From NCBI GenBank assembly GCA_028290685.1, contig JAQGJI010000062.1, forward strand, positions 1-30,550: a stretch of DNA of 30,550 nt. Direction: 5' to 3'. A model generated the notes under the pieces. That model was not told the DNA's origin and did no database searches. It was given only the letters and a program-made list of their open reading frames with translations. Positions 8,321 through 16,085 of the stretch are shown piece after piece; position 1 is the first letter of the stretch, and every line of letters begins with the position of its first letter. The translations under genes and the position numbers were made by a program. The stretch is from Devosia sp. GTDB taxonomy: Bacteria > Pseudomonadota > Alphaproteobacteria > Rhizobiales > Devosiaceae.

Positions 8321-9268
8321 TCAATGCCTTTGCCCCTTGAACCAGGGCTGCAGCAGGGCGCGGGGGTAGTCGGCGCGCCGGGCAACAAGAACCAGCGCCA
8401 GAATGGACAGCAGATAGGGCAGCATCAAAAAGACCTGGCCGGGCACGATCTGGCCGATCTCGGCCTGCAGCCTGATCTGGAAGGCGTCAAAGGCACCAAA
8501 CAGCAGCGCCCCGAGCAGGGCCTTGCCCGGTTGCCAGGACGCAAAAACCACCAGCGCGATGCAAATCCAGCCGCGCCCGTTGACCATGCCGAAAAAGAAC
8601 GCGTCAAACGCGGACAGGGTGAGGAAGGCCCCGCCCAGGGCCATCAGCGCTGAACCGGCAACAACGGCGCCGATGCGCAGCGCCCGGACGGACAGGCCCT
8701 GGGCTTCCACGGCGCCTGGATTGTCGCCGACGGCGCGGATCGCAAGGCCCAGAGGCGTGCGATAGAGCACGAAGGCGAGCAGGGCGACCAGGGCAAAGGC
8801 GAGCCAGCTCAACGGCGTTTGCGCAAACAGCGCCGGACCGATGAACGGCAGATCGCTCAGGCCCGGAATGGCAACTGGCTGGAACGGGGTTATGCGCGGC
8901 GGCGAGGTGACGCTGGGCAGCGCGGTGCGGTAGGTGAAGTAGCTCACACTGGTGGCCAGCAGGGTGATGCCGATGCCCGAGACATGCTGGGACAGACCCA
9001 GGATGACGGTAAGCAGGGCATGAAGCAGGCCGAACGCGGCACCGGCAAGGGCGGCGACGAGCACCCCGCCCCAAAGGCCGGCGCCGAGATAGACGGCAAT
9101 CCAGCCAGCCATCGCCCCGGCAACGAAAATGCCTTCAATGCCCAGGTTGAGCACCCCTGCCCGCTCGCACAGCAAGGCGCCGAGCACGCCAAAGATCAGC
9201 GGGGTGGCGATGCGCACCGCAGCGGCCCAGAAATTGGCGGAGGCAAAGATATCGAGCAGAACCTCCAT
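8321..9268 (-). CDS. Nucleoside-type ABC transporter permease (second subunit)
   Basis: This is a 315-aa integral membrane protein with about eight to ten hydrophobic segments. The stretch LLCERAGVLNLGIEGIFVAGA is the signature of the BMP/simple-sugar permease family (YufQ/NupQ-like). It would pair with the permease just upstream to form the channel. The ATG follows the neighbouring stop by three bases, which indicates one operon and coupled translation. Family members import purine or pyrimidine nucleosides; the deaminase that follows supports a nucleoside or nucleobase substrate. The family call is firm, the substrate inferred. Confidence 0.9.
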   Translation of the reverse strand: MEVLLDIFASANFWAAAVRIATPLIFGVLGALLCERAGVLNLGIEGIFVAGAMAGWIAVYLGAGLWGGVLVAALAGAAFGLLHALLTVILGLSQHVSGIGITLLATSVSYFTYRTALPSVTSPPRITPFQPVAIPGLSDLPFIGPALFAQTPLSWLAFALVALLAFVLYRTPLGLAIRAVGDNPGAVEAQGLSVRALRIGAVVAGSALMALGGAFLTLSAFDAFFFGMVNGRGWICIALVVFASWQPGKALLGALLFGAFDAFQIRLQAEIGQIVPGQVFLMLPYLLSILALVLVARRADYPRALLQPWFKGQRH

Positions 9269-9271
9269 GGG

Positions 9272-10351
9272 CTAGCGGCCTCCAACCAGCGCGGGGCGCT
9301 GGTAGCGCACCCGGAAGCGAAGAAAGAAACTGCCCACAAGCACGCAGAGCAGCGACAGCGCCACGACCAGGTCGGCGAGGTAATTGCTGATCCCGGTGGC
9401 GCGGCTCATGGAATCGGCACCCACGAACACAGCCGCGACAAACAGCGCGGCAAACACCGTGCCGATCGGGGACAGGCCCGCCAGCATGGCAACCACGATG
9501 CCCGAATAGCCAAAGCCGGGGGACAGGTCGGACGACAGGTAGAACTTGACCCCGGCGACTTCGCCGACCCCGGCAAGCCCCGCCAGCCCGCCGGACATCA
9601 GCGCGACCTTGAGCATGGTCCGGTGCACCGGAATGCCGGCAAACCGGGCAGCGGCCTGGTTCTCCCCGACCGCCTTGATCTCAAAGCCCAGCACGGTTTT
9701 TCGCACCATCAGCCAGAGCAGCAGTGCGGCCGCCAGGCCGACGACAAGGCCCCAATGCATGCGCAGGCGGGGTACCAGCTTGTCGAACCGGGCTTCGGCC
9801 AGCAGCGGCACCGATTGCGGCCAGCCCATGGCGAGCGGGTCCTTGAGGGGGCCCTCGATCAGCAGCTGGACAAACAGGATCACCACGAAATTGAGCAGCA
9901 GCGTGATGACCACTTCATCGGCACCGAAGCGCTGCTTGAGAATGGTGGGAACCACCATCATCAGCCCGCCGGCAAGAAAGCCGGCAATCATGACGGCGGG
10001 GATCAGCAGGGGCGCCGGAATGGCAAGCAGCCCGCTGCCCACCAGAACGGCGGCAAGCGCGCCAATGTAAAGCTGGCCCTCGGCGCCGATGTTCCAGAGC
10101 CGGGCGCGGAAGGCCACGGCGGCGGCAAGACCGGTGAGGATCAGCGGGGTGGCGCGATTGAGCGTTTCGCTGAGGGCGAACGGGGAGCCGAAGGCGCCCT
10201 GAACGATGAGCCCATAGGCGCTGAACGGATTGCCCCCCGCCAGCAATACGGGAACGGCAACAACCAGCAATGCCACCAGGGCAGCGAGCAGCGACACGGC
10301 CAGCTTGAGGCGCAGCGAAGTATGGGTGCGGGGCTCGAGGCGAAAACTCAT
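9272..10351 (-). CDS. Nucleoside-type ABC transporter permease (first subunit)
   Basis: This is a 359-aa inner-membrane permease of the YufP/NupP-like type, slightly longer than its partner, as is usual. Recognisable parts are LNRATPLILTGLAAAVAFRA, the ARLWNIGAEGQLYIGA segment and GVPVHR-like FAGIPVHRTMLK in the cytoplasmic loop thought to contact the ATPase. Its ATG overlaps the ATPase stop by four bases (ATGA), so the two are translationally coupled. It forms the heterodimeric channel with the product of 8321-9268. Confidence 0.9.
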   Translation of the reverse strand: MSFRLEPRTHTSLRLKLAVSLLAALVALLVVAVPVLLAGGNPFSAYGLIVQGAFGSPFALSETLNRATPLILTGLAAAVAFRARLWNIGAEGQLYIGALAAVLVGSGLLAIPAPLLIPAVMIAGFLAGGLMMVVPTILKQRFGADEVVITLLLNFVVILFVQLLIEGPLKDPLAMGWPQSVPLLAEARFDKLVPRLRMHWGLVVGLAAALLLWLMVRKTVLGFEIKAVGENQAAARFAGIPVHRTMLKVALMSGGLAGLAGVGEVAGVKFYLSSDLSPGFGYSGIVVAMLAGLSPIGTVFAALFVAAVFVGADSMSRATGISNYLADLVVALSLLCVLVGSFFLRFRVRYQRPALVGGR

Positions 10352-11889
10352 GCCGGCACGCCCAGGGGTGCGGTGATCGATTGCCCGGCCATGAGCAGAC
10401 CCACACTGCCCCGGTCGAGGGCAGCGGAGGGGCCCGCATCGCTGACCTGCCCGGCATGGACCACAAGCAGCCGGTCGGCCAGGGCAAACAGCTCGTCAAG
10501 GTCCTCGGAAATCACCAGAACGGCGGCGCCCCGGTCGCGGGCAGCGATGAGGCGGCGGTGGATTTCGGACTGGGCGCCGATATCAAGCCCGCGCGTGGGT
10601 TGATTGGCGAGGATAAGGCGCGGCTCGCGCTCGAGCACGCGGGCAAGGATGAGCTTTTGTGCATTGCCGCCGGACAGCAGTCGCGCCTCGGTATCGGAGC
10701 CGGGGCAGCGAATGTCGTAGGCGGCTATGGCGGCGTTGGCGCGGGCACGCATGGCCTTGCGGTCGAGCAGGCCAAAGCGCGCGAACGGCTTGCCGCGGAC
10801 TTCCTCGAGGGCGATGTTGTCGGCGATGCTCATGGTGCCAACGACGCCGTCGTGCTGGCGGTCCTCGGGCATGCGGGCGACACCGGCGGCAACCAGGGCG
10901 CGGGGGTTGGCGCTGGTGATGGGCGTGCCATCGAGCAGGACCTGCCCCGAGCTTGGCACCGCAAGGCCCGAGAGCAGCGCGGCGATCGCCGCCTGGCCAT
11001 TGCCCGAGACACCGGCGATGCCGACGATCTCGCCCCTGCGCAGCGTGAAGCTGGCATCGGTGAGCGGCGCGCGGGCCACGCCGCGGGCAAGACTGACCTT
11101 GCGGAACTCGACCAGGGCCTTGCCCGGTGTCGGCGCGCTGCGCCTGACCTCGGCAACGGCCTTGCCGACCATGAGATCGGCAATGGCGCGCCGGTCAGCC
11201 TGGGCCGTCAGCAGTTCACCCGCCTTGCGCCCGGCGCGCAGCACGGCGATGCGGTGGGAGACGGCAAGCACCTCGCCCAGCTTGTGGGAAATAAAGATGA
11301 CGCCCAGCCCGTTGGCGGCAAGGCGGCGCAGCACGGTGAACAGGCCCTCCGCTTCCTGCGGGGTAAGCACGGCGGTGGGTTCATCAAGGATCAGCACGCG
11401 CACGTCGCGATACAGCGCCTTGAGGATTTCAACGCGCTGCTTTTCCCCCACGGTGAGCGCGGCAACGCGGCGGTCAAGATCGACCTCAAGCCCGCTTTCA
11501 GCGATGATCCGTTCGATTTTCCGGCGGGCGGCACGGCTGGCCCCCAGGCGCATCAGCGGCTCGGTGCCCAGGCGAATATTGTCGAGGCCGGACAGGTTCT
11601 CGGCCAGGGCAAAGTGCTGGTGAACCATGCCGACGCCGGCGGCGAGTGCCGCGCCGGGCGAGCCGGGTGGAAGAATTTGATCGGCAACGCGGACGCTGCC
11701 TTCGTCCTGCACGTAGTGACCAAAAAGGATGTTCATCAGCGTGGTCTTGCCGGCGCCGTTTTCACCCAGCAGAGCAAGGATTTCGCCGCGATGAAGGGTG
11801 AGATCCAGCCCGTCATTGGCGACAAGAGGGCCAAAGCGCTTGGTGATGCCCTGGAGGGAGAGGACAATTTCTGCCTGCCGATTAGCCAA
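10348..11889 (-). CDS. Nucleoside-type ABC transporter ATP-binding protein (two ATPase domains)
   Basis: The product is about 513 aa with two tandem nucleotide-binding domains, as in YufO/NupO. Domain 1 has Walker A GENGAGKT (42-49), signature LTVGEKQR and Walker B VLILDEPT. Domain 2 has a degenerate Walker A (GVSGNGQA), signature LSGGNAQK and Walker B-like LILANQPT. The Asp-Glu pair reads Asn-Gln there, a known asymmetry in this family. I place the start at TTG 11889 because AAAGG lies seven bases upstream; the frame is open to 11961, but that part lies in a repeat and looks non-coding. It energises import through the two permeases. Confidence 0.9.
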   Translation of the reverse strand: MANRQAEIVLSLQGITKRFGPLVANDGLDLTLHRGEILALLGENGAGKTTLMNILFGHYVQDEGSVRVADQILPPGSPGAALAAGVGMVHQHFALAENLSGLDNIRLGTEPLMRLGASRAARRKIERIIAESGLEVDLDRRVAALTVGEKQRVEILKALYRDVRVLILDEPTAVLTPQEAEGLFTVLRRLAANGLGVIFISHKLGEVLAVSHRIAVLRAGRKAGELLTAQADRRAIADLMVGKAVAEVRRSAPTPGKALVEFRKVSLARGVARAPLTDASFTLRRGEIVGIAGVSGNGQAAIAALLSGLAVPSSGQVLLDGTPITSANPRALVAAGVARMPEDRQHDGVVGTMSIADNIALEEVRGKPFARFGLLDRKAMRARANAAIAAYDIRCPGSDTEARLLSGGNAQKLILARVLEREPRLILANQPTRGLDIGAQSEIHRRLIAARDRGAAVLVISEDLDELFALADRLLVVHAGQVSDAGPSAALDRGSVGLLMAGQSITAPLGVPA

Positions 11890-11911
11890 AGTAGCGCCTT
11901 TGTCGTGTTCT

Positions 11912-12010
11912 CCGGATTGCCCGGCTCGTCCGGCCAATCCGGCGGTGGTTCGCCCCCCCATGGACCACCTGGCCCCCGGGGCAAGCCCGAGGACACGCCG
12001 GGTGGCGACG
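11912..12010. repeat. Composite palindromic intergenic element, copy A
   Basis: This element lies between the binding-protein stop (12043) and the ATPase start (11889). It begins with a long stem: CCGGATTG (11912-11919), a C, CCGG, loop CTCGT, CCGG, a C and CAATCCGG (11935-11942), giving 12 pairs with one C-C mismatch. A GC-rich block follows, from TGGACCACC to GGCGACGA. Order and core sequence match 8206-8308: ATTGCCCGGCT-N-GTC-N-GG-N-CAATCCG is shared. Its place just after a binding-protein gene suits a role in keeping that part of the mRNA more abundant, but this is inference. Confidence 0.6.
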
Positions 12011-12042
12011 AAAGAGGGGGGCTTTTGCGCGAAAAACCTTAC

Positions 12043-13038
12043 CTACATCGTCGAGCTTGGTTCTGCGTCGTCAATCTCCACCGTGAAGGCGCCCGATTTG
12101 ATCTCCGCTTCCTTGGCCTTGGCGGCGGCGACGACTTCTGCGCCGGCCAACGCTTCATCCACCGCAAGGCTTGAGCCGCCATGTTCCATGAAGGCATAGA
12201 TGCCGTAGTCCGAGGCGGTGAAACTGCCCGCCTTTACGTCGGCAATGGCCTTGTCGATCATCGGCTCGCCATGCCAGAGGGCGCTGGCAAGGATGGTGCC
12301 GGGGTAATCGGCCGACGTGTCGATGACATTGCCGATGGCCAGGATGCCACGCTCCCTGGCGGCGTCGGAAACCCCGAACCGCTCGGCATAAAGAATATCG
12401 GCGCCAGCGTCGACCATGGCGAAAGCGGCTTCCTTGGCCTTTGGCGGGTCGTACCAGGAATTGATGAAGCTGACGGAGAACTTGACCTCCGGATTGACCG
12501 CGAGCGCGCCCTCCATAAAGGCATTCATCAGCCGGTTGACTTCGGGGATGGCGTAACCGCCGACCATGCCGATCTGGTTGGTTTCGGTTTTCTCGCCCGC
12601 GATCATGCCGGAAAGATAGCTCGGCTCGTGGATGAAATTGTCGAAGGTGGCGAAGTTGGGCTCCACGGGCGGCAGGGACGAGCCCATGAGGAAGGCGATT
12701 TCGGGGTAGTCGGCCGCCACTGTGCGCGCAGGCTGTTCGACGCCGAAGGATTCCCCGACCATCAGGCCGACGCCCTGCTCGGCATATTCGCGCATGACGC
12801 GCTCATAGTCCGTGTTGCTGATGTTTTCGGAAAACACATATTCGATGTCGCCGCGCTCCTGGGCCGCCACCAGCGCATTATGCAGGCGCGATGCCCACTG
12901 CTGCTCGACCGGCACGGTCCATACGGCGGCAACCTTGAGCACATCCTGCGCCCAGGCCATGCCGCTCAGCGACAATGCGGTGCCCAGCGCCAGAGCGCCG
13001 ATCAGTGTGCGGCGACCAATCTTTGCGTTTTCACTCAT
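12043..13038 (-). CDS. BMP family ABC transporter substrate-binding protein
   Basis: This 331-aa periplasmic lipoprotein-family (BMP/PnrA-like) binding protein is the first gene of the nucleoside ABC operon. The N-terminus is a signal peptide (GRRTLIGALALG... cleaved near AWA-QD) containing an Arg pair that is slightly Tat-like. No lipobox Cys is visible. BMP features include NTDYERVMREYAEQG, the DNFIHEPSYLSGMIAG segment, and IGMVGGYAIPEVNR. ATG 13038 has AGG seven bases upstream; an in-frame TTG at 13057-13059 is a less likely start. The family binds nucleosides and some other ligands, and the deaminase at the operon end points to a nucleoside or base. A promoter should lie in 13039-13198. 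Confidence 0.88.
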   Translation of the reverse strand: MSENAKIGRRTLIGALALGTALSLSGMAWAQDVLKVAAVWTVPVEQQWASRLHNALVAAQERGDIEYVFSENISNTDYERVMREYAEQGVGLMVGESFGVEQPARTVAADYPEIAFLMGSSLPPVEPNFATFDNFIHEPSYLSGMIAGEKTETNQIGMVGGYAIPEVNRLMNAFMEGALAVNPEVKFSVSFINSWYDPPKAKEAAFAMVDAGADILYAERFGVSDAARERGILAIGNVIDTSADYPGTILASALWHGEPMIDKAIADVKAGSFTASDYGIYAFMEHGGSSLAVDEALAGAEVVAAAKAKEAEIKSGAFTVEIDDAEPSSTM

Positions 13039-13198
13039 TTGCCAACCTGTTCTGTTCAAAAAAGAGCCCAGCGTCCCTCCTGCTTATCTAGTAGGCATAA
13101 GCTTGCGCTGGCAAGCTGGAAATGGTTCTTCAACAGGGTTCGTCAGAGCCCGCCGGGCATGATATGGCAAGCCCGGATTTCCCTTGAGAGCACAAATC
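13039..13198. promoter_or_regulatory. Divergent control region between two ABC importer operons
   Basis: These 160 bp separate two outward-facing binding-protein genes and must hold both promoters. A perfect inverted repeat AGCTTGC-GCTG-GCAAGCT occupies 13100-13117 and is a fair operator candidate. On the minus strand TTGCCA with TAGATA about 18 bases later is a possible promoter overlapping that repeat. A second stem CCGGGC-N12-GCCCGG lies just upstream of the plus-strand gene, around 13153-13178. There is no match to a TPP or purine riboswitch core. Site assignments are by eye only. Confidence 0.45.
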
Positions 13199-14206
13199 AT
13201 GAATGCTGTCAGACTTGCGCTGTCCACGCTGGTGATCCTGAGTGCCCTGGGCGCCATGGCCCGGGCGCAGGACACGGTGACCTTTGGCACCAACTGGCTG
13301 GCCCAGGCCGAGCATGGCGGCTTTTATCAGGCCCTGGCCGATGGCACCTACAAGCAATACGGCCTCGACGTTGCCATCCGCCAGGGCGGGCCGCAGGCGC
13401 CGAACCGTCAATTGCTGATCGCGGGGCAGATCGATTTCTATATCGGGGGCATGACGACCATCGATGCCGCCGCCCAGGCCATTCCGATCATCGCCGTGGC
13501 CGCCATTTTCCAGAAGGACCCCCAGGTTCTGCTCGCCCATCCCCAAGCGCCTTTCACCGATCTTGCGAGCCTGAGCAAGGCCAGCAGGATCATCATGGGC
13601 AAGGACACTTTCTTTGCCGGCTACTGGCCCTGGATCAAGTCGACCTTCACCGGGTTCAGCGACGAGCTTTATGAGCCCTATACCTTTAATCCCGCGCCCT
13701 TTCTTGCCGACCCCATGGCCGTGCAGCAGGGTTATGTGACCTCCGAGCCCTATGCGATCGAGCAGCAGGCGGGCTGGGCGCCCAAGGTGTTCCTGCTGGC
13801 CGATCATGGCTACCAGCCCTATTCCGCGACCATCCAGACGCGGCAGGACCTGGTGGACCACAATCCGGACCTGGTGCAGCGCTTTGTCGATGCCAGCGCC
13901 ATCGGCTGGTATAACTATCTTTATGGCGACAACACTGCCGCCAACGCGATGATCAAGGCTGACAACCCGGACATGACCGATGGGCAGATCGAATTTTCCA
14001 TCGCCAAGCTCAAGCAATACGGCATTGTGGTTTCGGGCGATGCCGAAACCGGGGGCATTGGCTGCATGAGCGATGCACGCTGGACGAACTTCTACAACCA
14101 GATGGCCCAGGCCGGGGTTTATGCAGCCGGGATCGATCTGTCCAAGGCCTATACCCGGCAGTTCACCTGCAAGGGTGTTGGCGTCGAACTGGCTGCGGCA
14201 CGGTGA
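13199..14206 (+). CDS. NMT1/SsuA-like ABC transporter substrate-binding protein
   Basis: This periplasmic binding protein of 335 aa has a signal peptide cleaved near ARA-QD. The mature start (VTFGTNWLAQAEHGGFYQALADG) is typical of the NMT1/THI5-like family, which includes ThiY (formylaminopyrimidine), RibY-like and SsuA (sulfonate) proteins. The GQIDFYIGGMTT and VTSEPYAIE segments fit the same fold. I chose ATG 13199; a TTG at 13184 is in frame but less likely. It heads a three-gene operon with an ATPase and a permease and is divergent from the nucleoside importer. A pyrimidine or thiamine-precursor-like ligand is plausible; a sulfonate or other aromatic is not excluded. Confidence 0.85.
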   Translation: MNAVRLALSTLVILSALGAMARAQDTVTFGTNWLAQAEHGGFYQALADGTYKQYGLDVAIRQGGPQAPNRQLLIAGQIDFYIGGMTTIDAAAQAIPIIAVAAIFQKDPQVLLAHPQAPFTDLASLSKASRIIMGKDTFFAGYWPWIKSTFTGFSDELYEPYTFNPAPFLADPMAVQQGYVTSEPYAIEQQAGWAPKVFLLADHGYQPYSATIQTRQDLVDHNPDLVQRFVDASAIGWYNYLYGDNTAANAMIKADNPDMTDGQIEFSIAKLKQYGIVVSGDAETGGIGCMSDARWTNFYNQMAQAGVYAAGIDLSKAYTRQFTCKGVGVELAAAR

Positions 14207-14257
14207 GCCGCAGGCGCGGGGCCGTGCGGTCCGCGCCGCCCATTGGGGTATGAACCA

Positions 14258-15085
14258 TTGACCGATCCTGGCCCCGCCCCTGCCCCCGCTGCCGCGCATC
14301 CCGGAGCGCGCCGCCCCGTTGTCGCCATGCACGACGTCGGCAAGGTGTTTTCCAACGGCACGGTGGCGCTCGGGGCGCTGTCGCTGGACGTGCGCGAGGG
14401 GGAATTCCTCTCGCTGCTGGGGCCCTCGGGATGCGGTAAATCCACCGCCCTGCGGATCATGGCCGGGCTGGCCGCCCCATCCTCGGGAACGATCGCCTGG
14501 CCTTCATCCACCATCAATCGGAGGGGCCTGCCCGAGGGTGACATCGGTTTTGTGTTCCAGGACCCGACGCTGATGCCGTGGCAAACCGTGTTCGGCAACG
14601 TCTATCTGCCGCTCAGGCTGCGCGGGACAGGCAAGGCGCAGGCCCGCGATATTGTCATGGCCAACCTTGCCCGCGTCGGACTGGCCGACTTCGCCCATGC
14701 CTATCCCCGCGAGTTGTCGGGCGGCATGAAGATGCGCGTATCGATCGCGCGGGCGCTGGTGACGCAGCCCAAGGTGTTGCTCCTCGACGAGCCGTTCGCG
14801 GCGCTGGACGAAATCACCCGGCACAAGCTCAATGACGATGTGCTGGCGCTGTGGAGCCAGACCGGGGTCACGGTGATCTTCGTGACCCATTCGGTGTTTG
14901 AATCGGTGTATCTGTCGAGCCGGATCGTGGTGATGCGGGGGCGGCCCGGACAGGTGTTCAGCGACCTGGCGATCGCCCAGCCGGCGGTGCGGGGCGCGGC
15001 GTACCGGGTGTCCGAACTCTACCGGGCCAATTGCCAGGCCGTGTCCGATGCGCTGCAGGGCGCGATGCAGATGGCGGAAACCTGA
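14258..15085 (+). CDS. ABC transporter ATP-binding protein (SsuB/ThiZ/TauB-like)
   Basis: This single-domain ATPase of about 275 aa has Walker A GPSGCGKS, the Q-loop in GFVFQDPTLMPW, signature LSGGMKMRVSIARAL, Walker B VLLLDEPF and the H-loop FVTHSVFE. It would drive the permease encoded immediately downstream. No ATG lies at the expected start: TTG 14258 has GGGG about nine bases upstream, TTG 14243 is also in frame, and an ATG at 14327 would remove a Pro/Ala-rich N-terminal tail. The start is therefore uncertain, while the function is not. The stop touches the next ATG. Confidence 0.9.
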   Translation: MTDPGPAPAPAAAHPGARRPVVAMHDVGKVFSNGTVALGALSLDVREGEFLSLLGPSGCGKSTALRIMAGLAAPSSGTIAWPSSTINRRGLPEGDIGFVFQDPTLMPWQTVFGNVYLPLRLRGTGKAQARDIVMANLARVGLADFAHAYPRELSGGMKMRVSIARALVTQPKVLLLDEPFAALDEITRHKLNDDVLALWSQTGVTVIFVTHSVFESVYLSSRIVVMRGRPGQVFSDLAIAQPAVRGAAYRVSELYRANCQAVSDALQGAMQMAET

Positions 15086-15880
15086 ATGGTGAGCGCCTGG
15101 GGCAAGGCGTTGCAGATCCTCGTGCCGCTGCTGGCGCTGGCAGCGGGCATTGTGGTCTGGCAGTGGATCGTTACGGCCAACCAGATACCGAGCTACATCC
15201 TGCCCGGGCCGCTGGACGTGGCACTGGCGCTGCTGAGCGATAGCGCAACGCTGTGGCCCGCCCTGCTGGTGACGCTGGCCATTACCCTGATGGCGCTGGC
15301 CGGGGCGCTGGTTGGAGGGGTCCTGATCGCCATCGTCATCGTGCAAAGCAGATGGCTGGAGCTGGCGCTTTCCCCGTTCACGGTGATCCTGCAGGTAACC
15401 CCGATCATCGCCATTGCCCCCCTGATCCTGATCTATGCGCCCAACACCCAGACGGCGCTGCTGATCTGCGCCTTTGCCGTGGCGTTTTTTCCCGTTCTGT
15501 CCAACATGGTGCAGGGGCTCAAGAGCGTCGATCACGGCCTGCTCGATCTGTTTGAACTTCATGGCGCCAGCCGCTGGCAAACGCTGCTTTACCTCCGGCT
15601 GCCGGCCTCCATGCCCTATTTCATGGCCGGCTTGCGCATTGCGGGCGGCCTGTCGCTGATTGCCGCCATCGTGGCGGAATTTGCCGCCGGCTCGGCCGGG
15701 CAAGGGGCCGGCCTGGCGTTCCGCCTGCTGGAGGCGCAATACCGGCTCAATCTGCCGCGCATGTTCGCGGCGCTGGTCATGCTGTGCGGCACCGGTATTG
15801 CCATTTACGGGCTGACCTCGCTCATCTCCTGGCTGACGCTGCATCGCTGGCATGAAAGCGCCACGAGGCGGGAGAACTAG
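15086..15880 (+). CDS. ABC transporter permease (SsuC/ThiX/TauC-like)
   Basis: This is a 264-aa inner-membrane permease with about six helices. The cytoplasmic EAA loop is visible as ELHGASRWQTLLYLRLPASM followed by PYFMAGLRIA, and the periplasmic segment IPSYILPGPLDV is characteristic of the SsuC/TauC/ThiX family. It forms a homodimeric channel with the ATPase encoded directly upstream; the genes abut with no gap. The C-terminus is charged. The next gene is convergent, so this ends the operon. Confidence 0.9.
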   Translation: MVSAWGKALQILVPLLALAAGIVVWQWIVTANQIPSYILPGPLDVALALLSDSATLWPALLVTLAITLMALAGALVGGVLIAIVIVQSRWLELALSPFTVILQVTPIIAIAPLILIYAPNTQTALLICAFAVAFFPVLSNMVQGLKSVDHGLLDLFELHGASRWQTLLYLRLPASMPYFMAGLRIAGGLSLIAAIVAEFAAGSAGQGAGLAFRLLEAQYRLNLPRMFAALVMLCGTGIAIYGLTSLISWLTLHRWHESATRREN

Positions 15881-16085
15881 AGTGCGGATCGCTCTCGGCC
15901 GGCCGGGAACCAAAGCAACAGCATGGCATTTACCCCGCAGAGACCAGCGCGCGTCAACTGGACGTGGCGGCACAGGGAATGGGTTGGTTTTTCCAGTTTC
16001 CCCTCCCAGCCAACGAAACGGCAGCCGAGCCCTTATCCCGCCCGTGCTGGTCTCGCCCCTCCCCGATCTGTTGCCATCGACGCGC
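15881..16085. other. Convergent intergenic region with a distant inverted repeat
   Basis: No gene is visible in these 205 bp between two converging operons. GAGACCAGC at 15940-15948 and its exact reverse complement GCTGGTCTC at 16046-16054 could pair and enclose 97 bases. Within the loop, GGTTGG and CCAAC could form a smaller stem near 15982-16015. No classic terminator with a T-run was found. It may serve as a bidirectional terminator-like fold. Confidence 0.3.

Noticed and set aside
8819..10603. Plus-strand open frame of nearly 600 codons across the two permease genes
   Set aside because: It runs opposite two clear membrane permeases, and its product is compositionally biased (Gln, His, Gly, Arg) with no domain.
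10381..12174. Plus-strand open frame opposite the double ATPase
   Set aside because: It is a shadow of a gene with complete Walker and signature motifs.
13139..13198. TPP riboswitch ahead of the NMT1-type binding protein
   Set aside because: The conserved CTGAGA and ACCTGATCTGG-type thi-box cores are absent.
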